Below, in pieces: positions 21,781 to 33,076 of a stretch of 64,000 bases of DNA. Position 1 is the stretch's first letter. The number at the start of each line of letters is the position of its first letter. The stretch lies in the NCBI GenBank assembly GCA_035578175.1, contig JAQMRL010000016.1:2481501-2545500 (forward strand), read 5' to 3'. A program made the position numbers and the translations under genes. The notes under the pieces are model-generated. The model did no database searches. It was not told the origin of the DNA and saw only the letters and a list, made by a program, of their open reading frames with translations. This DNA is from Catonia carolina. Its lineage: Eukaryota > Arthropoda > Insecta > Hemiptera > Achilidae.

Positions 21781-22719
21781 ATGGCTGATGCAACTGGAGT
21801 GGGAGTGGACTCTTCAAGCAGAACAGCCTCACAAGTTTGTAAATTATGCAGACTGGCTACCATTGACTGCCACAACAAGAATAAACTCATTGCGTACTGT
21901 GCAAAGTGTAAGAAGAGATTACGTAAACAAAGAACCAAATCTTGGTATGGTAAAATTAAACAGCTGTACGACTCCTGTTTGACTTGCCTGAATACGTTTT
22001 ACAACAATCTGTCATACGAACCACATGACTGTACACTAGAAGGCATATTCGTTTGTGATGGTTGTGGCAGAGTATTCCTCCACAAGGAGAATATAACGCT
22101 ACATGTAAGTAAATGTCACAAAATCATTTCAAAAATGAATGCAACTGTAAGTGAAAACAATGGCCAAAGAGATTCAAAATCGGAATTGGAGTTGGAACAT
22201 TGTGGGAGTACTTCTAGATTGAGTGAAAGTAGCAGTGGCCACAAGATGTCTAAATCAACTGACAATGCGATTGGCCAGTCTAAATTACCCAAAACATGTA
22301 AAGATTTCACTTGTAGTATTTGTGGAAAGGTGTTTAGATATAAATCCGCTTTAACTTCTCATATGCTTGTACATGCAGAAGAGATACCATTCAAGTGTAA
22401 GTTTTGCAATAAAAACTCTAAACGATTTGGCGATTTAAAAAAACATTTACGAATTCATACAGGGGAGAAACCGTTCAAGTGTGAATTCTGCAATAAAAAG
22501 TTTACACAGTCATCTAGTTTAAATAGGCACCTGCGTTTACATACAGGGGAGAAACCGTTCAAATGTAAATTCTGTAATAAAAAGTTTGCAGATTTATCTA
22601 CTTTAAATAGGCACCTGCGTTTACATACAGGGGAGAAACCGTTCACTTGTAAATTCTGTAATAAAAAGTTTACACAGTCATCTCATTTAAATTCACACAT
22701 GCGTAGACATATAGAGTAG
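21781..22719 (+). CDS. ZNF-B: Cys-rich N-terminus plus five-finger C2H2 array (312 aa)
   Basis: Starts at the ATG directly after the splice acceptor. The N-terminus has C-x2-C pairs at residues 20/23, 40/43 and 66/69 plus Cys30 and Cys84. An isolated C2H2 finger spans 92-113, a polar linker follows, then five tandem fingers. Helix residues -1/2/3/6 are Y/S/A/S, R/G/D/K, Q/S/S/R, D/S/T/R and Q/S/H/S. Finger 2 has Ser where the core Phe is normal and the preceding linker is degenerate (AEEIPF), so it may fold poorly. The N-terminal ~180 residues match ZNF-A and ZNF-C at all but a few positions; the array is the shortest of the three. Probably a nuclear DNA-binding factor; target unknown. Confidence 0.92.
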   Translation: MADATGVGVDSSSRTASQVCKLCRLATIDCHNKNKLIAYCAKCKKRLRKQRTKSWYGKIKQLYDSCLTCLNTFYNNLSYEPHDCTLEGIFVCDGCGRVFLHKENITLHVSKCHKIISKMNATVSENNGQRDSKSELELEHCGSTSRLSESSSGHKMSKSTDNAIGQSKLPKTCKDFTCSICGKVFRYKSALTSHMLVHAEEIPFKCKFCNKNSKRFGDLKKHLRIHTGEKPFKCEFCNKKFTQSSSLNRHLRLHTGEKPFKCKFCNKKFADLSTLNRHLRLHTGEKPFTCKFCNKKFTQSSHLNSHMRRHIE

Positions 22720-22743
22720 AAAACACACAATTGTATGATTTCC

Positions 22744-22749
22744 AATAAA
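22744..22749 (+). terminator. polyadenylation signal of ZNF-B
   Basis: AATAAA 25 bases after the stop codon. No canonical hexamer is seen this close to ZNF-A or ZNF-C. Confidence 0.5.
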
Positions 22750-22849
22750 AATATGCATGTGCTTCATCTTTAAATACCATTTTTGTATGAACACAAAAAC
22801 CATAAAAATATAAATCGTGCAGTAAAATTTCTCTGCTATTCATGGCTTC

Positions 22850-22955
22850 TTCTAGAAGTTTGCGTATGTATAGAGGAGAGTGAAAGTGCAGATGTAAAGT
22901 TTGCAAAATAAACTCTGTACAATGAAAGTCATTCAAGAACATATTGCATGCGTAT
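22850..22955 (+). pseudogene. fossil zinc finger in the ZNF-B 3' flank
   Basis: AGATGTAAAGTTTGCAAAAT reads R-C-K-V-C-K, a C-x2-C finger start, followed by decayed sequence with a stop and a frameshift before a former CAT His codon. It aligns with the fossil at 1291-1367. Confidence 0.45.
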
Positions 22956-23000
22956 CCCACAGGATGGACACTTGGACTGATAAATGTGTATCTCCTTTTG

Positions 23001-23902
23001 ACTTTCTCTTCTCTATGTGAATATGTAGGAAGGAAAGTATTGTTTTCATGTCAATGTTTTGAAAGCGGATTTTCACCAGATATGAACTTTTTCAGACTCC
23101 CTGAACCCAAAAAACTTGGTTAGTGGTTGGTCTGTGTGTGTGTGTGTGTGTGTGTCTTCTAAATATCTCAAGAACAGAACATCGTGTGAAGTTCAAACTT
23201 AAAACTTAAGTTGGGTACCACTAGAGGAACTGACACAAACTTTTTCATCAAAATCGGTCAACTGGAAACAGTATTTTTTCAATTTTTGCAATTTTTATTA
23301 AATTAGCTCTTATGTTTTTTTTTGAATTGCTTCATTTACTAGATAATTATGCTCTACAAGATACGGTAAGTGTACCATGTCTGCTGAAATTGTTGGGGAG
23401 GCTGTTCTCTCGTAAAAAATTGGATTTTTTCATATTGCGGCCTTAATATGGTGTTAAGCGCAGACGTGTCTCTAATCAAAGTTGTAGACAATTTAAAAAT
23501 CTAAAAGATTTATTTCTAACATTTCTTTGTATAATGCTTAGTTTAGCAGTAATTCGTGATTTTTTGTTGTCTTTTTTTCATGAAAATCTGTATAAAAAAA
23601 TGGATTTTTTAAGATATCGCTGTTAGTATGCATTTAACGACAAAAGTGTGTATAATCAAATCTATAGGAAATTAAATGATCTACTTTTTTATTGTAAGCA
23701 TTTTCTCTACAGAGCCTAAGTTTAGCGTCAACAAGTGATATTATTGAGCCAAACTTAGGTAAGTTTTCATTTTGCATCATTCACTCGCGATGAAAGTTAC
23801 GTTATGTTTTTTGAGGTTATTTTTTTGTTTATTACTAATGTTAATTTTCATTGTTCATAATTTGCATTGGCAAGTGAAAATCGTGTGAGTGTTAAACACC
23901 AG
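23001..23902 (+). mobile_element. HINE-like repeat, complete
   Basis: Left end ACTTTCTCTTCTCTATGTG. A (TG)n tract of about 24 bp lies at 23131-23155. The right end is GGCAAGTGAAAATCGTGTG with a hairpin tail to CACCAG. Confidence 0.8.
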
Positions 23903-24173
23903 ATTTTTCTACTCAGTTGTAATGGGCAATGTTTGTTGAGGGGTACAGGGGGGATTTTGTACTCGGCTGTTATGTCGGAATAGCATGAATGATTTTGTAG
24001 ACTACATCTGAAGTCATAGACCCATCATCAGAGTATACAAAATATATTGTAAAAGTACTTTAATTTTTATCACTGACCTGTTACAGCTGTTTTGCCGCTT
24101 CTTTTTACCTTTTAATTATGAACATGTTATGGTGTCCAACATCATTAGAGCACTCAAATTTAAAATGTAAAAT
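23903..24173. other. no gene recognised
   Basis: Spacer between two HINE-like copies in opposite orientation. Confidence 0.4.
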
Positions 24174-25162
24174 TGATGTGAAAAACTCACACAACTTTCT
24201 CTTGCCAATGAAAATTATGAACAATATAACCTAACATTAGAAATAAACAAAAAACTTAACTTTATTTGTTTTTAAGTCACATCATCAGCTTGGTCATTAG
24301 TGACTATGTGGGTTAGGAAACTGGATAGTATAATAATTTCCTGACCCTAGCCGGAAATCAAACCCAGGACCTCCACGTTGTAGGCCAGCATGCTACCACT
24401 ACGCTACGGAGGTGGCAATAACCTTATTTAATCATGAGTGGAATGATGCAAAATAAAAACCAACCTTAGTTTTTGGCTTAATAATGCGGAAAATCACTCT
24501 CTGACGCTAAACAAGGCTCTGTAGAGAAAAATGCTTGAAATAAAGTTGTAGATATTTTAATTTCCTATAAATTTGACTATAAATCCATTGTTTTTTGATT
24601 TTCATGAAAATAAAGAACAGAAAATCACTATTTACCGCTAAACTAAGTGTTATACAAAGAAATGTTTTAAATAAAAGTTGTATTTATATGACTTCTGCGC
24701 TAAAATGCATATTAAGGCCATAATCGTAAAAACCCCATTTTTTCTATGAGAGATTAGCCTCTCCAAGAGTTTCAGCAGACATGGCACTCCTACCGTATCT
24801 TGTAGAGCATAATTATGTATTACATGAGGTAATTTTTTAAAAAATCATAGAAGCCGTTTTAGAGAAAATTGTGAAAAAGTTAAAAATTACACGAATAAAC
24901 TAGTACTTCCGATTGACTGATTTTGATGAAAGTGTTCGTGTCAGGTCCTCTAGCAGTATGTAACTTAAGTTTCAAGTTTTAGCTTTGTATGATGTTCCGT
25001 TGTTCAGATATTATGTTCACACGCACAGGACAATCACTATAAAAAAAGTTTTTTGGCAGGAGGGATTCTGGAAACAAGTATATCTGGTGACAACTAGAAT
25101 TTGTAAAATCAACATGAAAACAATACTTTCCTTCTTCTATATTCATATAGGCAAGAGAAAGT
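24174..25162 (-). mobile_element. HINE-like repeat, complete, with SINE insertion
   Basis: Starts with the reversed right end (AAAACTCACACAACTTTC) and ends with the reversed left end (ATATAGGCAAGAGAAAGT). It is split by a SINE at 24260-24415. Confidence 0.8.
24260..24415 (-). mobile_element. tRNA-derived SINE, family 2, copy 1
   Basis: Minus-strand head with A box TAGCGTAGTGGTAGCATG and B box GGTTTGATTTCC (complement at 24353-24364). It is related to copies at 36851 and 41152. Confidence 0.7.
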
Positions 25163-25390
25163 AAAAAGCTAAATGTATTAAAATGTGTAGAAGATGTACG
25201 TTGAGTCATTCGTGTAAAACTGTTTAATCATTTGAGTTGATCGTTTTTTGTATTCTCTGCTGATATGAGCCACAGTCAATGTTACTTGATCATTTTTAAA
25301 TTAACCTCTTTGTTAAAAATGTTTTACCTCTGTTTATTTTATCTGTTTGTTTGCATGGAACATCTCACACTTGTTGAATCATTTTGTACT

Positions 25391-26345
25391 GTCTCTTGCC
25401 TCTGTTAATATATAGGAAGGAAAGTATTGTTATCATGTTGATTTTTCGAAATCGAGTTTTCACCAGATCTACATGTTTTCAAACCCCCCTGAACCCAAAA
25501 AAAATGTTTTTAGCGATTGGTCTCTGTGTGTGTGTGTGCGCGCGCGCGCGTGTGTATGTGTGTTTGTGTGTGTATGTGTGTGCAAAATATCTCAAAAACG
25601 AAACATTGTAAGAACTTGTAACTTAAAACTTAAGTTACTAGCACTACCAGACCCGACACTAACATTTTCATCAAAATCGGTCAACCGGAAGTAGTAGTTT
25701 ATTCGTATAATTTATCACTTTTTTGCGATTTTCTCAAAATTTGGTCCTACGATTTTTTTTAAAATCGCCTGTTTTACTCAATTTTTTATTCTCTACATGA
25801 TAGGGTAGGCGCCATGTTTGCTGAAATTGTTGGTGAGGCTGTTCTTACGTAAAAAAAGTGTTTTCTTAAGATTACGGTTTTAAATATGTATGCATAAATT
25901 TGCGCATGAATTTATATAATAAAAAATTTAGATAATTTAAAATTCTACAATATTTATTTCAAACATTTTTTTATATAACACTTAGTTAGCAGTAATGAGC
26001 GATTTTCTGTTTTTTTCCCACGAAAACGTGTGAAAAATCGATTTTTTTAAGATTTCGGCCTTAGTATGCATTATACGACAAGAGTGTATATAATCAAATT
26101 TATAGGAAATCAAAAGATCTACAGCTTTTATTTACGCATTTTTCTCTACAGAGCCTAGTTTAGCGTAAAAGAGTGATCTTCCTTATTTTTAAGCCAAACG
26201 GAGGTTGATTTTCATGTTGATTAATATTAGGTTATGTTTATTGAGGTTAGTTTTTTGTTTATTTCTAATGTTTTATTACTAATGTTAGGTTTATTGTTAA
26301 TTGTTTGCATTGGCAAGAGAAAGTCGTGTGAGTGTTTCACACCAG
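25391..26345 (+). mobile_element. HINE-like repeat, complete, with expanded TG/CG microsatellite
   Basis: Family ends on both sides. The internal microsatellite at about 25527-25582 alternates (TG)n, (CG)n and (TG)n. No coding capacity; the frames through the microsatellite are artefacts. Confidence 0.8.
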
Positions 26346-27282
26346 GATTTTTTTCATTATATTTCTGTAACATTTTTACAATTTGTGTAATTTGGTATGA
26401 TGTAAACACATTTCATTGTTTTTGGTCGTACCATTTTAACATTTACAACATGTTGTTTAGTCATACCATTGTAATCCTCATTTCAACATTCTATTTTATA
26501 AACGCATTTGTTATTCTTATTTACTCCATTCACTTCATTCGTGTTTACGTGTATGGGGTAACAGTGTATTATCCTCACATATGAATGACATTTTATAAAA
26601 TTCATTTCTTGTTCTACATAATGTATTTGTAATTATTTTATTATATTTCATAGAATGTATGGTTTCTGCTCTGTATGGTTATTTTTCTCTTCGGCTGTTG
26701 TTAAATCAGTTTCCAAATGTAAATTGTAATTAATTGTACAGTCCGTTTGAAATAGCATGATAGTATTACTTAAATGGAATAAAGAACAGAGGGAATTTTT
26801 TAATGTGCTCATGCGTCAGTGCTACCACTAGGCATAATAAAAAGGGAAATTTTATTTTCGAAAAGGGAATTTTTATTCAGAAAAGTTACCGCCATTCAGA
26901 GACTTACTATCATGCTATTTTGAATGGACTATATTTTGTTTTTTGTTATATCCATTATTATTTGTGTCATTATGCCATGAATCTTATGGCTCTTATTTTG
27001 TTATTTAAGCGTTTCTCATCTTGTGTATAATTAAGTGCTCGATATTATATATGGTACTTTAACAAGGTGCAGTTTTATGGGAATATGGGTGGTTAGAGGA
27101 TTTATTAGTAGTAATTACGGGTAATGTGTTTGTACAGGCCGTGCCACGATTTTCCAGGCTTGCCGTCCGACCGTTATTACGGTGCTTACTATCTAAAGCG
27201 AAAACATTTCCTCACGTTTATTTCATATCACCCCATATGGGCTCAAACGATTAGTAACGTTTTACAAATGTAATTAATTTTT
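26346..27282. other. ZNF-B 3' flank, partly homologous to the ZNF-A and ZNF-C flanks
   Basis: 26600-26730 and 26940-27060 resemble 3780-4010 and 52570-52780 (GGTTATTTTTCTCT; TTATGCCATGAATCTT). About 200 bp of unrelated sequence separates the two parts. No gene is seen. This places ZNF-B in the same duplication series. Confidence 0.55.
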
Positions 27283-28080
27283 ACTCTCTCGTGCGTATGT
27301 GAATATATAGGAATGAAAGTATTGTTTTCTTGTCCATTTTTTTAAATAAATTTTTCACCGGATCTACACGTTTTCAGACCCCCTGAACCCAAAAAAACAT
27401 TTTTTCTAGCATTTTGTGTGTGTGTGTAAGTGTGTGAGCAAAATATGTCAATAATGGAACATTGCACGAACTTGAAACTTAAGTTAGATACCACTTAAGG
27501 ACTTGACACGAACATTTTAATCAAAATCGGTCAACCAGAAGTAGTAGTTTATTCGTGTAATTTTTTACTTTTTTTGGTTTTCCTAAAAAACGGCTCCTAC
27601 GATTTTTTTAAAAACTTCCACATTTACTGAATTTTTTATTCTCTACAACGTAAGGTAGGCGGCATTTCTGCTGAAATTTTTGGTTAGGCTGTTTACTTAA
27701 ACACAAAATGTTTTTTAAGATTGCAACTTTAATTTACATTTTAGCTGAAACAAGTAGCTAGTAAAAGTTGTAAAGAATTTTAAATTCTACAACTTTTATT
27801 TCAAGCAATTTTTTTGTATAAAATTTATAGGAAATTAAAAGATCTACAACTTTTGTTTAAAGCATTTTTCTGTAGAGAGCCAAGTTTAGCGTGAAGGAGT
27901 GATTTTCCGTATTTTTAAAACTAAACTGAGGTCGGTTTTCATTTTGCATCTTTCACTCCCAAATAAAATAAGGTTATGTTTTTTGAGGTTAGGGTTTTGT
28001 TTATTTCCAATGTTTTATTACTAGATTATTGGTCATTTTTAGCATTGGCAAGAGAAAGTTGTGTGAGTATTTCACACCAG
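27283..28080 (+). mobile_element. HINE-like repeat, complete
   Basis: Left end ACTCTCTCGTGCGTATGTG (diverged), right end GGCAAGAGAAAGTTGTGTG with tail CACACCAG. It sits at the left edge of the second promoter-like block. Confidence 0.75.
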
Positions 28081-28090
28081 ATTTTTTTAC

Positions 28091-28716
28091 TTTGTTAAGC
28101 AAACATAAAGAAATATTACATGAATTTCTATAAATAAACCTTAGAAAAAAGTAGATAGGCCTAATGTATACGTTTATGTAAATAAAGACAAACAATTTGT
28201 AATTATTAATAATGAAAATGTTAGTGATTATTTTAAGGGTAATTAGAGACGGAAGGCGCGTTGGCACGCGTTTACCGCACGGCGGGCGGCCAACATTGAG
28301 CGGTAGTGGACATGAATGAGATGCGTGTGTATTAACAACCATTGAAAAATGTAATGTCGCATCAACTGCATGTTACCGTTAAATCATGTGACACCGTCTG
28401 TCTGTACCCAGCCTAATATGTCATTGTTTATGGTTTATATTTTCAACAACACTAACTGTAATATGTTACACTAAAACGATAGTAGAATGACTCACTAGGC
28501 ATTACAACAGCGAGCTTGGAAATGTGTGGCGCGCGCACGCGGCCTATATAAATAATTTCACTAATTCCATCACTACCTCGCCAATTAACGTTTAGCTCTG
28601 TTCTTAACTGGAGGAGATCCATTCAAATATTGTAGTCTCTTTCTTGCCAACAATTACGTTTTGTAATAAAGTTGTCTAAATAATTCTGTTAAAAATTGAG
28701 GTCTGCGTATGGCATT
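28091..28716 (+). promoter_or_regulatory. TATA-containing CpG-rich block, putative promoter region (copy 2)
   Basis: Paralogue of 5788-6410 with the same CpG-rich core (around CGCACGGCGGGCGGCC) and TATA box. It lies upstream of block X copy 3 and ZNF-C in the same order as copy 1 relative to ZNF-B. HINE-like elements flank both sides. Confidence 0.45.
28545..28554 (+). promoter_or_regulatory. TATA box
   Basis: TATATAAATA, as at 6250-6259. Confidence 0.5.
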
Positions 28717-28719
28717 TTT

Positions 28720-29183
28720 ACTTTCTCTTGCCTATATGAATATAAAGGAAGGAAAGTATTGTTTTCATGTCGATTTTTTTTTGAAATCGAGTTTTCACCG
28801 GATCTACACGTTTTCAGACCCTCTAAACCCAAAAAACATGTTTTTAGCGATTGGTCTGTGTGAACAGAATATCTCAAGAACGGAACGTCGTACGAACTTG
28901 AAACTTGAAACGTAAGTTACTTACTACTACTGGGCCCGACACGAACATTTTCATCAAAATCAGTCAACCGGAAGTAGTAGTTCATTCGTGTAATTTTTCA
29001 CTTTTTTGTGATTTTCTCAAAAACTGGTCCTACGATTTTTTCTAAAATCGCCTAGTTTATTTTTTTTATTCTCTATAAGATAGAGTAGGCGCCATGTTTG
29101 CTAAAATTCTTGGTGAGGCTGTTTTCACGTAAAGAAATTGTTTTTTTAAGATTACGGCTTTAATATAAATTTTAGCGAAATTG
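28720..29183 (+). mobile_element. HINE-like repeat, 3'-truncated
   Basis: An intact left end (ACTTTCTCTTGCCTATATG) and core up to TTTTAGCGAAATTGC, where block Y begins. Confidence 0.7.
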
Positions 29184-29508
29184 CAAATAATCTTGCAATT
29201 TGTTAAGTTTATGTCATAAAATTATTGTAATTATTTGGTTATTTCTTATAAGTAATTTAATTGTAGGTGTAAGACACTTAAATTGTTCTTGTAATTTTTA
29301 GTTTGTAATAAATAATACTTGTAATTCTTAAACTATAGTGTGTTAATTATTTAATTTACCTAGATCCCGAAACGGACCTTAGAGATAAGTGTCACAATAC
29401 ATTGTTGTCTAATGACTGGATGTGTAAGGTCAGTTGAGGCTGTCAACTAAATACATAATTTGGAATCTGTTATATTGTAATAATCTGTTTCCAGCTTGTC
29501 ATGTTCAT
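29184..29508. repeat. duplicated block Y, copy 2
   Basis: Counterpart of 7768-8095; same landmarks and order. Confidence 0.6.
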
Positions 29509-29510
29509 AC

Positions 29511-29640
29511 GGTCTTGGGTTCGAATCCCATTGAGGCACAGCATATTTTCATACGTTACAAAAAAAATCATTTCATCCTTCACCGTCTGCATTAGCAGTA
29601 AATGCAGAACAATAGGACTAGAAACAAAAAGAAAAAGAAA
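29511..29640 (+). mobile_element. SINE fragment lacking the A box
   Basis: Retains the B box GGTTCGAATCC and the body of the SINE at 15045-15234, with an A-rich tail. The head is lost. Confidence 0.65.
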
Positions 29641-29662
29641 TTGCCATGTTCAGTCTACTTTT

Positions 29663-29947
29663 ACTTTTTCTTGCCTATATAAATTTATAGGAACGACTAT
29701 TGCTTTCATGTTGATGAGAAATCCAGTTTTCACAAGATATACATGTATTCAGACCCCCTGAACCCAAAATAACATGTTTTTAGCAATTGTTCTGTGTGTG
29801 AATAAAATATCTCAAGAATGAAACTTTGTACAAAGTTGAAACTTGAAATTTAAGTTAGGTACTACTAGAGGAACCAACACGGACATTATCATCTAAATTG
29901 GTCAACTGGAAGTAGTAGTTTCTTCATGTAATTTTCACTTTTTTTAT
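29663..29947 (+). mobile_element. HINE-like repeat, left-end fragment
   Basis: ACTTTTTCTTGCCTATATA and ~280 bp of family sequence, ending abruptly near 29947. Confidence 0.65.
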
Positions 29948-30239
29948 GACGATCGCTGTCCGCCGTGACAGACCGTTTTTTGTGTACCCTAATTTTAAGC
30001 CACTGAATTATGCACAAGATTATACACCCAACAAGAGTGACTCACTTGTCCATTACAAAGATGGATGGAATAGTGAAGAGAGAGAGTGAAGAAGATGTTT
30101 TACGTGGTGTTTACTGTTTGCAGATGATCTTATGCGCAAAGATAGAGTGTGAATCTAGTTTGGGGTCAAGAAGTCCCTAAAAATTATGTGAAATGCGTAA
30201 TATGCATTATTCTGCATCAGTACTGACTTATGCAGTGTG
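29948..30239. other. no gene recognised
   Basis: Unassigned spacer before the second CR1/Jockey-group LINE. Confidence 0.35.
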
Positions 30240-32580
30240 ACTTTTTTTTTTTTTTTGCGCCCTGGAGACTCCAGGAGGAGTATAGGACATGTCAGCTATA
30301 ACATCTGAAATACATATAACAATCACACAATGTATCACTACTATCAAGAAAGAAATTCTCGGACGCTATAAAAAGTTTCACCGATCAAGTAATTTTTCAG
30401 ATTCTTTTTAAAGGAATGCAAATAAAATTATGACAACATTTTAAAAATTGAAGTAATTTATTTATGAATTTTCTCCCTGTATAAGTAGGTTTCTGTTCAA
30501 ACAATTTTCTGGAGTGATTAGCCACATAATAATCATTTCTATTTCTCTGTTATGATTGTGAACATTGAAATTCTGCATAAATATATTTTGCCTAACATAC
30601 ATAATCACCTCAAAAATGTAAATAGAGGGAACTGTAAGCAATTTAAGCTCCTTAAATAGTGGCCTGCATGAGGTTGGCTGGTTAGCTCCCACCATACACC
30701 TAATAGCTTTCTTTTGAATTTTAAAAACCCTATTCATATTACTCATGCTAGAATTACCCCATACTAAAATACCATAACGGATATGAGACTGAATGAGGCA
30801 TGGATAAGCTGTCATTAGTAATTTTTTATCATTTAATCTGGCAATTTGTTTTATTGTAAATACCCCAGATGATATTTTACTACAAACTTGATTGGTATAG
30901 AAGTCCCAAGACAAAAATCTATCTAGAGATACTTCGAGGAATTTCACTGTTTGCTCTAAACTGTTATCATGAATAAATACATCCACTTCTCTACTTTCGT
31001 TAACGCTATGTTTATTTTTGAACTTCAAGTAGTGACACTTTTTCCCATTAACTGTTAATAACATTTGATTCAAGAACTGTACTATGGACTCTATGTTAAC
31101 AAGTGTATTTACTTCAAGAGCATCTACCAGTAAACTGTTACTGATAACTGAAGTATCATCAGCCAACAACAAAGCTCTGCCATTAGGTATGACTTCTGGT
31201 AGTCTATTAATGTACAATAGAATCAGAATTGTATCTAAAAATAACCCTTGTGGAACGCCTACTTTGACTTCAAGCTTTCCAGATACAACCTTTGTAAGTT
31301 TCCCTCTAACAACCCTTGTTAACTCCACACACTGTAATTTATTAATAAGGTAAGATTGAAACCATTTCAATTCTACATCCTTAACGCTTAATGACTAATT
31401 TTTTCAATAAAATTTCATGATCAACACAATAAAAAGCTTTACTCAGATCCAGAAACACTGCCAATGTTTTCTCTCCGGCATCCAATATATCAACTACTTG
31501 CTCCACAAGTGAAACTATTGCAGTTATACTTGATCTACCTTTTTTGGAAACCATGCTGATCCTCTGAGATGATAAGGTTTTCAGTCAAGAAACTGATTAA
31601 CCTAATAAATACTACCTTTTCAAAAATTTTACTGATTGTGTTTAAGATACTTATAGGCCGATAATTTTCAACTAACTGGCTATCTCCATTCATAAATATA
31701 GGCAATATTTTAGCCTCCTTCAGTTTGTTTGGAAATATACGTACCTGCTTCGAGTGAGAAGTTAAATGAAGGAGAGGAGTAACTAAAATATGTTTACATT
31801 CTTTAACAATTATACTAGGAATCCCATCTAACCCACATGTTTTCTTACTTTTCAAACTATCAATAACTGATTCTATTTCCTCACTTGAAACTAGGCTAAA
31901 TTAGAAAAGATTTACTACCTTGTTACTTTTTGGATCATAACATCCCACCGTTACGCTTTTTTGTTGTTTAAGTTTTGAAGCTACTTCCTGATAATATTTG
32001 TTAAAAAATTACAAATTTCTACACCGTTCTCAATAAGTTCATTATTTTTGTTAACAATACCTTTTGGGCCATAACATCTCACTGTTTCCCTAATCTGTTG
32101 TTTCAGTTTTAAAGCGACTTCCTGGTAATATTTGTTAAAATAATTACAAATTTCTACACCGTTCTCAATAAGTTCATTATTTTTGTTAACAATATTTGGT
32201 ATGTCAGTAAAACTTTTGTTGCTAACTACACCTCGATTTTTATTTATTATTTCCCATATTGTTGAGTTTAAATTTGATGATTTATGAATGACTTCAGCAG
32301 TTGTTTTGCATTTAGCTCTCTGGACTTCTCTGGCATAATGTTTTTTAATAGTTTTGTACCTTTGTTCGTTAAAGGTAGTCCTATGTGATAGAAAATCTGA
32401 GTATACATTTCTAACTTCAGACCACATTTTCAAAATTTCCCCTGTGATCCACTCATCTGTTTCACTGACAATATTTTTTACATCTTTCTTTTTAATTGGA
32501 CAACTATTATTATAATGAAATTTTAATGTTTCAATAAAATTATGATAATTTGGTAAAATAGATGAACATTTCAATATAAT
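30240..32580 (-). mobile_element. CR1/Jockey-group LINE, copy 2, longest of three
   Basis: The same family as 8587-10862, but extending further into the 5' coding region. The 3' UTR begins after a T-run at 30242-30256 (complement of an A tail) with GGAGACTCCAGGAGGAG. It lies just before block X copy 3. Confidence 0.8.
30462..32574 (-). pseudogene. reverse transcriptase of LINE copy 2, disrupted
   Basis: Pieces, high to low coordinate: 32574-31981 (pre-RT region with a 135-bp tandem duplication repeating KNNELIENGVEIC), 31855-31535 (KKTCGLDGIPS, NYRPISILN) and 31370-30462 (VGVPQG, LADDTSVI in place of the usual Y/F-ADD motif, ILVWGNSS, then CRPLFKELKLLTVPSIYIF). It is the best-preserved RT of the family here but still frameshifted between pieces. 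Confidence 0.8.
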
Positions 32581-32860
32581 AGAACAATGTAATATAGAAA
32601 ATAAAAATAAAATTAAAAAATATGAGATGTTCCATATTTATGAATATTGAAAAGAGCAAAAGCAGGATATTTTGAATGAACAGATAAAATTTAGGAATGA
32701 TGAAGTGATATTGACTGCTGCTGCTATCTACAGTAAATATGAGAAGGGATAAATTAAAATAAATTAATTTTAAATCAGTTTTATACAAGTGACTGAAGAT
32801 GTATCAACTTCTGTAAATTTTAAATAAATGAGAAAAAAATTTTTAGTTTCAATTATATGT

Positions 32861-32906
32861 TATTTACTCTGATGATGGTGGATCCACCGAAACACGTGTA
32901 AGTAGG
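32861..32906 (+). ncRNA. hammerhead-ribozyme-like motif
   Basis: Core CTGATGA (32869-32875) is followed after one extra T by the self-complementary GGTGGATCCACC, then GAAA (32889-32892), an ACACGTGT stem III and UA as the candidate cleavage site. Stem I pairs TTTACT with AGTAGG (four Watson-Crick plus two G-U pairs). The extra T between the core and stem II is a deviation. Such motifs are known in Penelope-like retroelements; here it is a candidate only. Confidence 0.35.
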
Positions 32907-33076
32907 AATTAAAATAAAAGTGACGCAGTTTAAAAAGAAGGTTAGTGAAATTATTATATTAATTCATTATATGAAATAGAAAATAATTATGATATTTCTG
33001 ATTAATGTCGAAAGAATTGAAAACAGTCTTCCAACCTCTTTGGATAAACTGTGTAACAAACAAGTAATATTCCCTT

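Noticed and set aside
25384..25694. Cys/Val-rich peptide frames at 25.4-25.7 kb
   Set aside because: Translation of a TG/CG microsatellite in a repeat.
28001..28342. 113-aa minus-strand frame
   Set aside because: Spans the border of a HINE-like repeat and the promoter-like block; no conserved motif.
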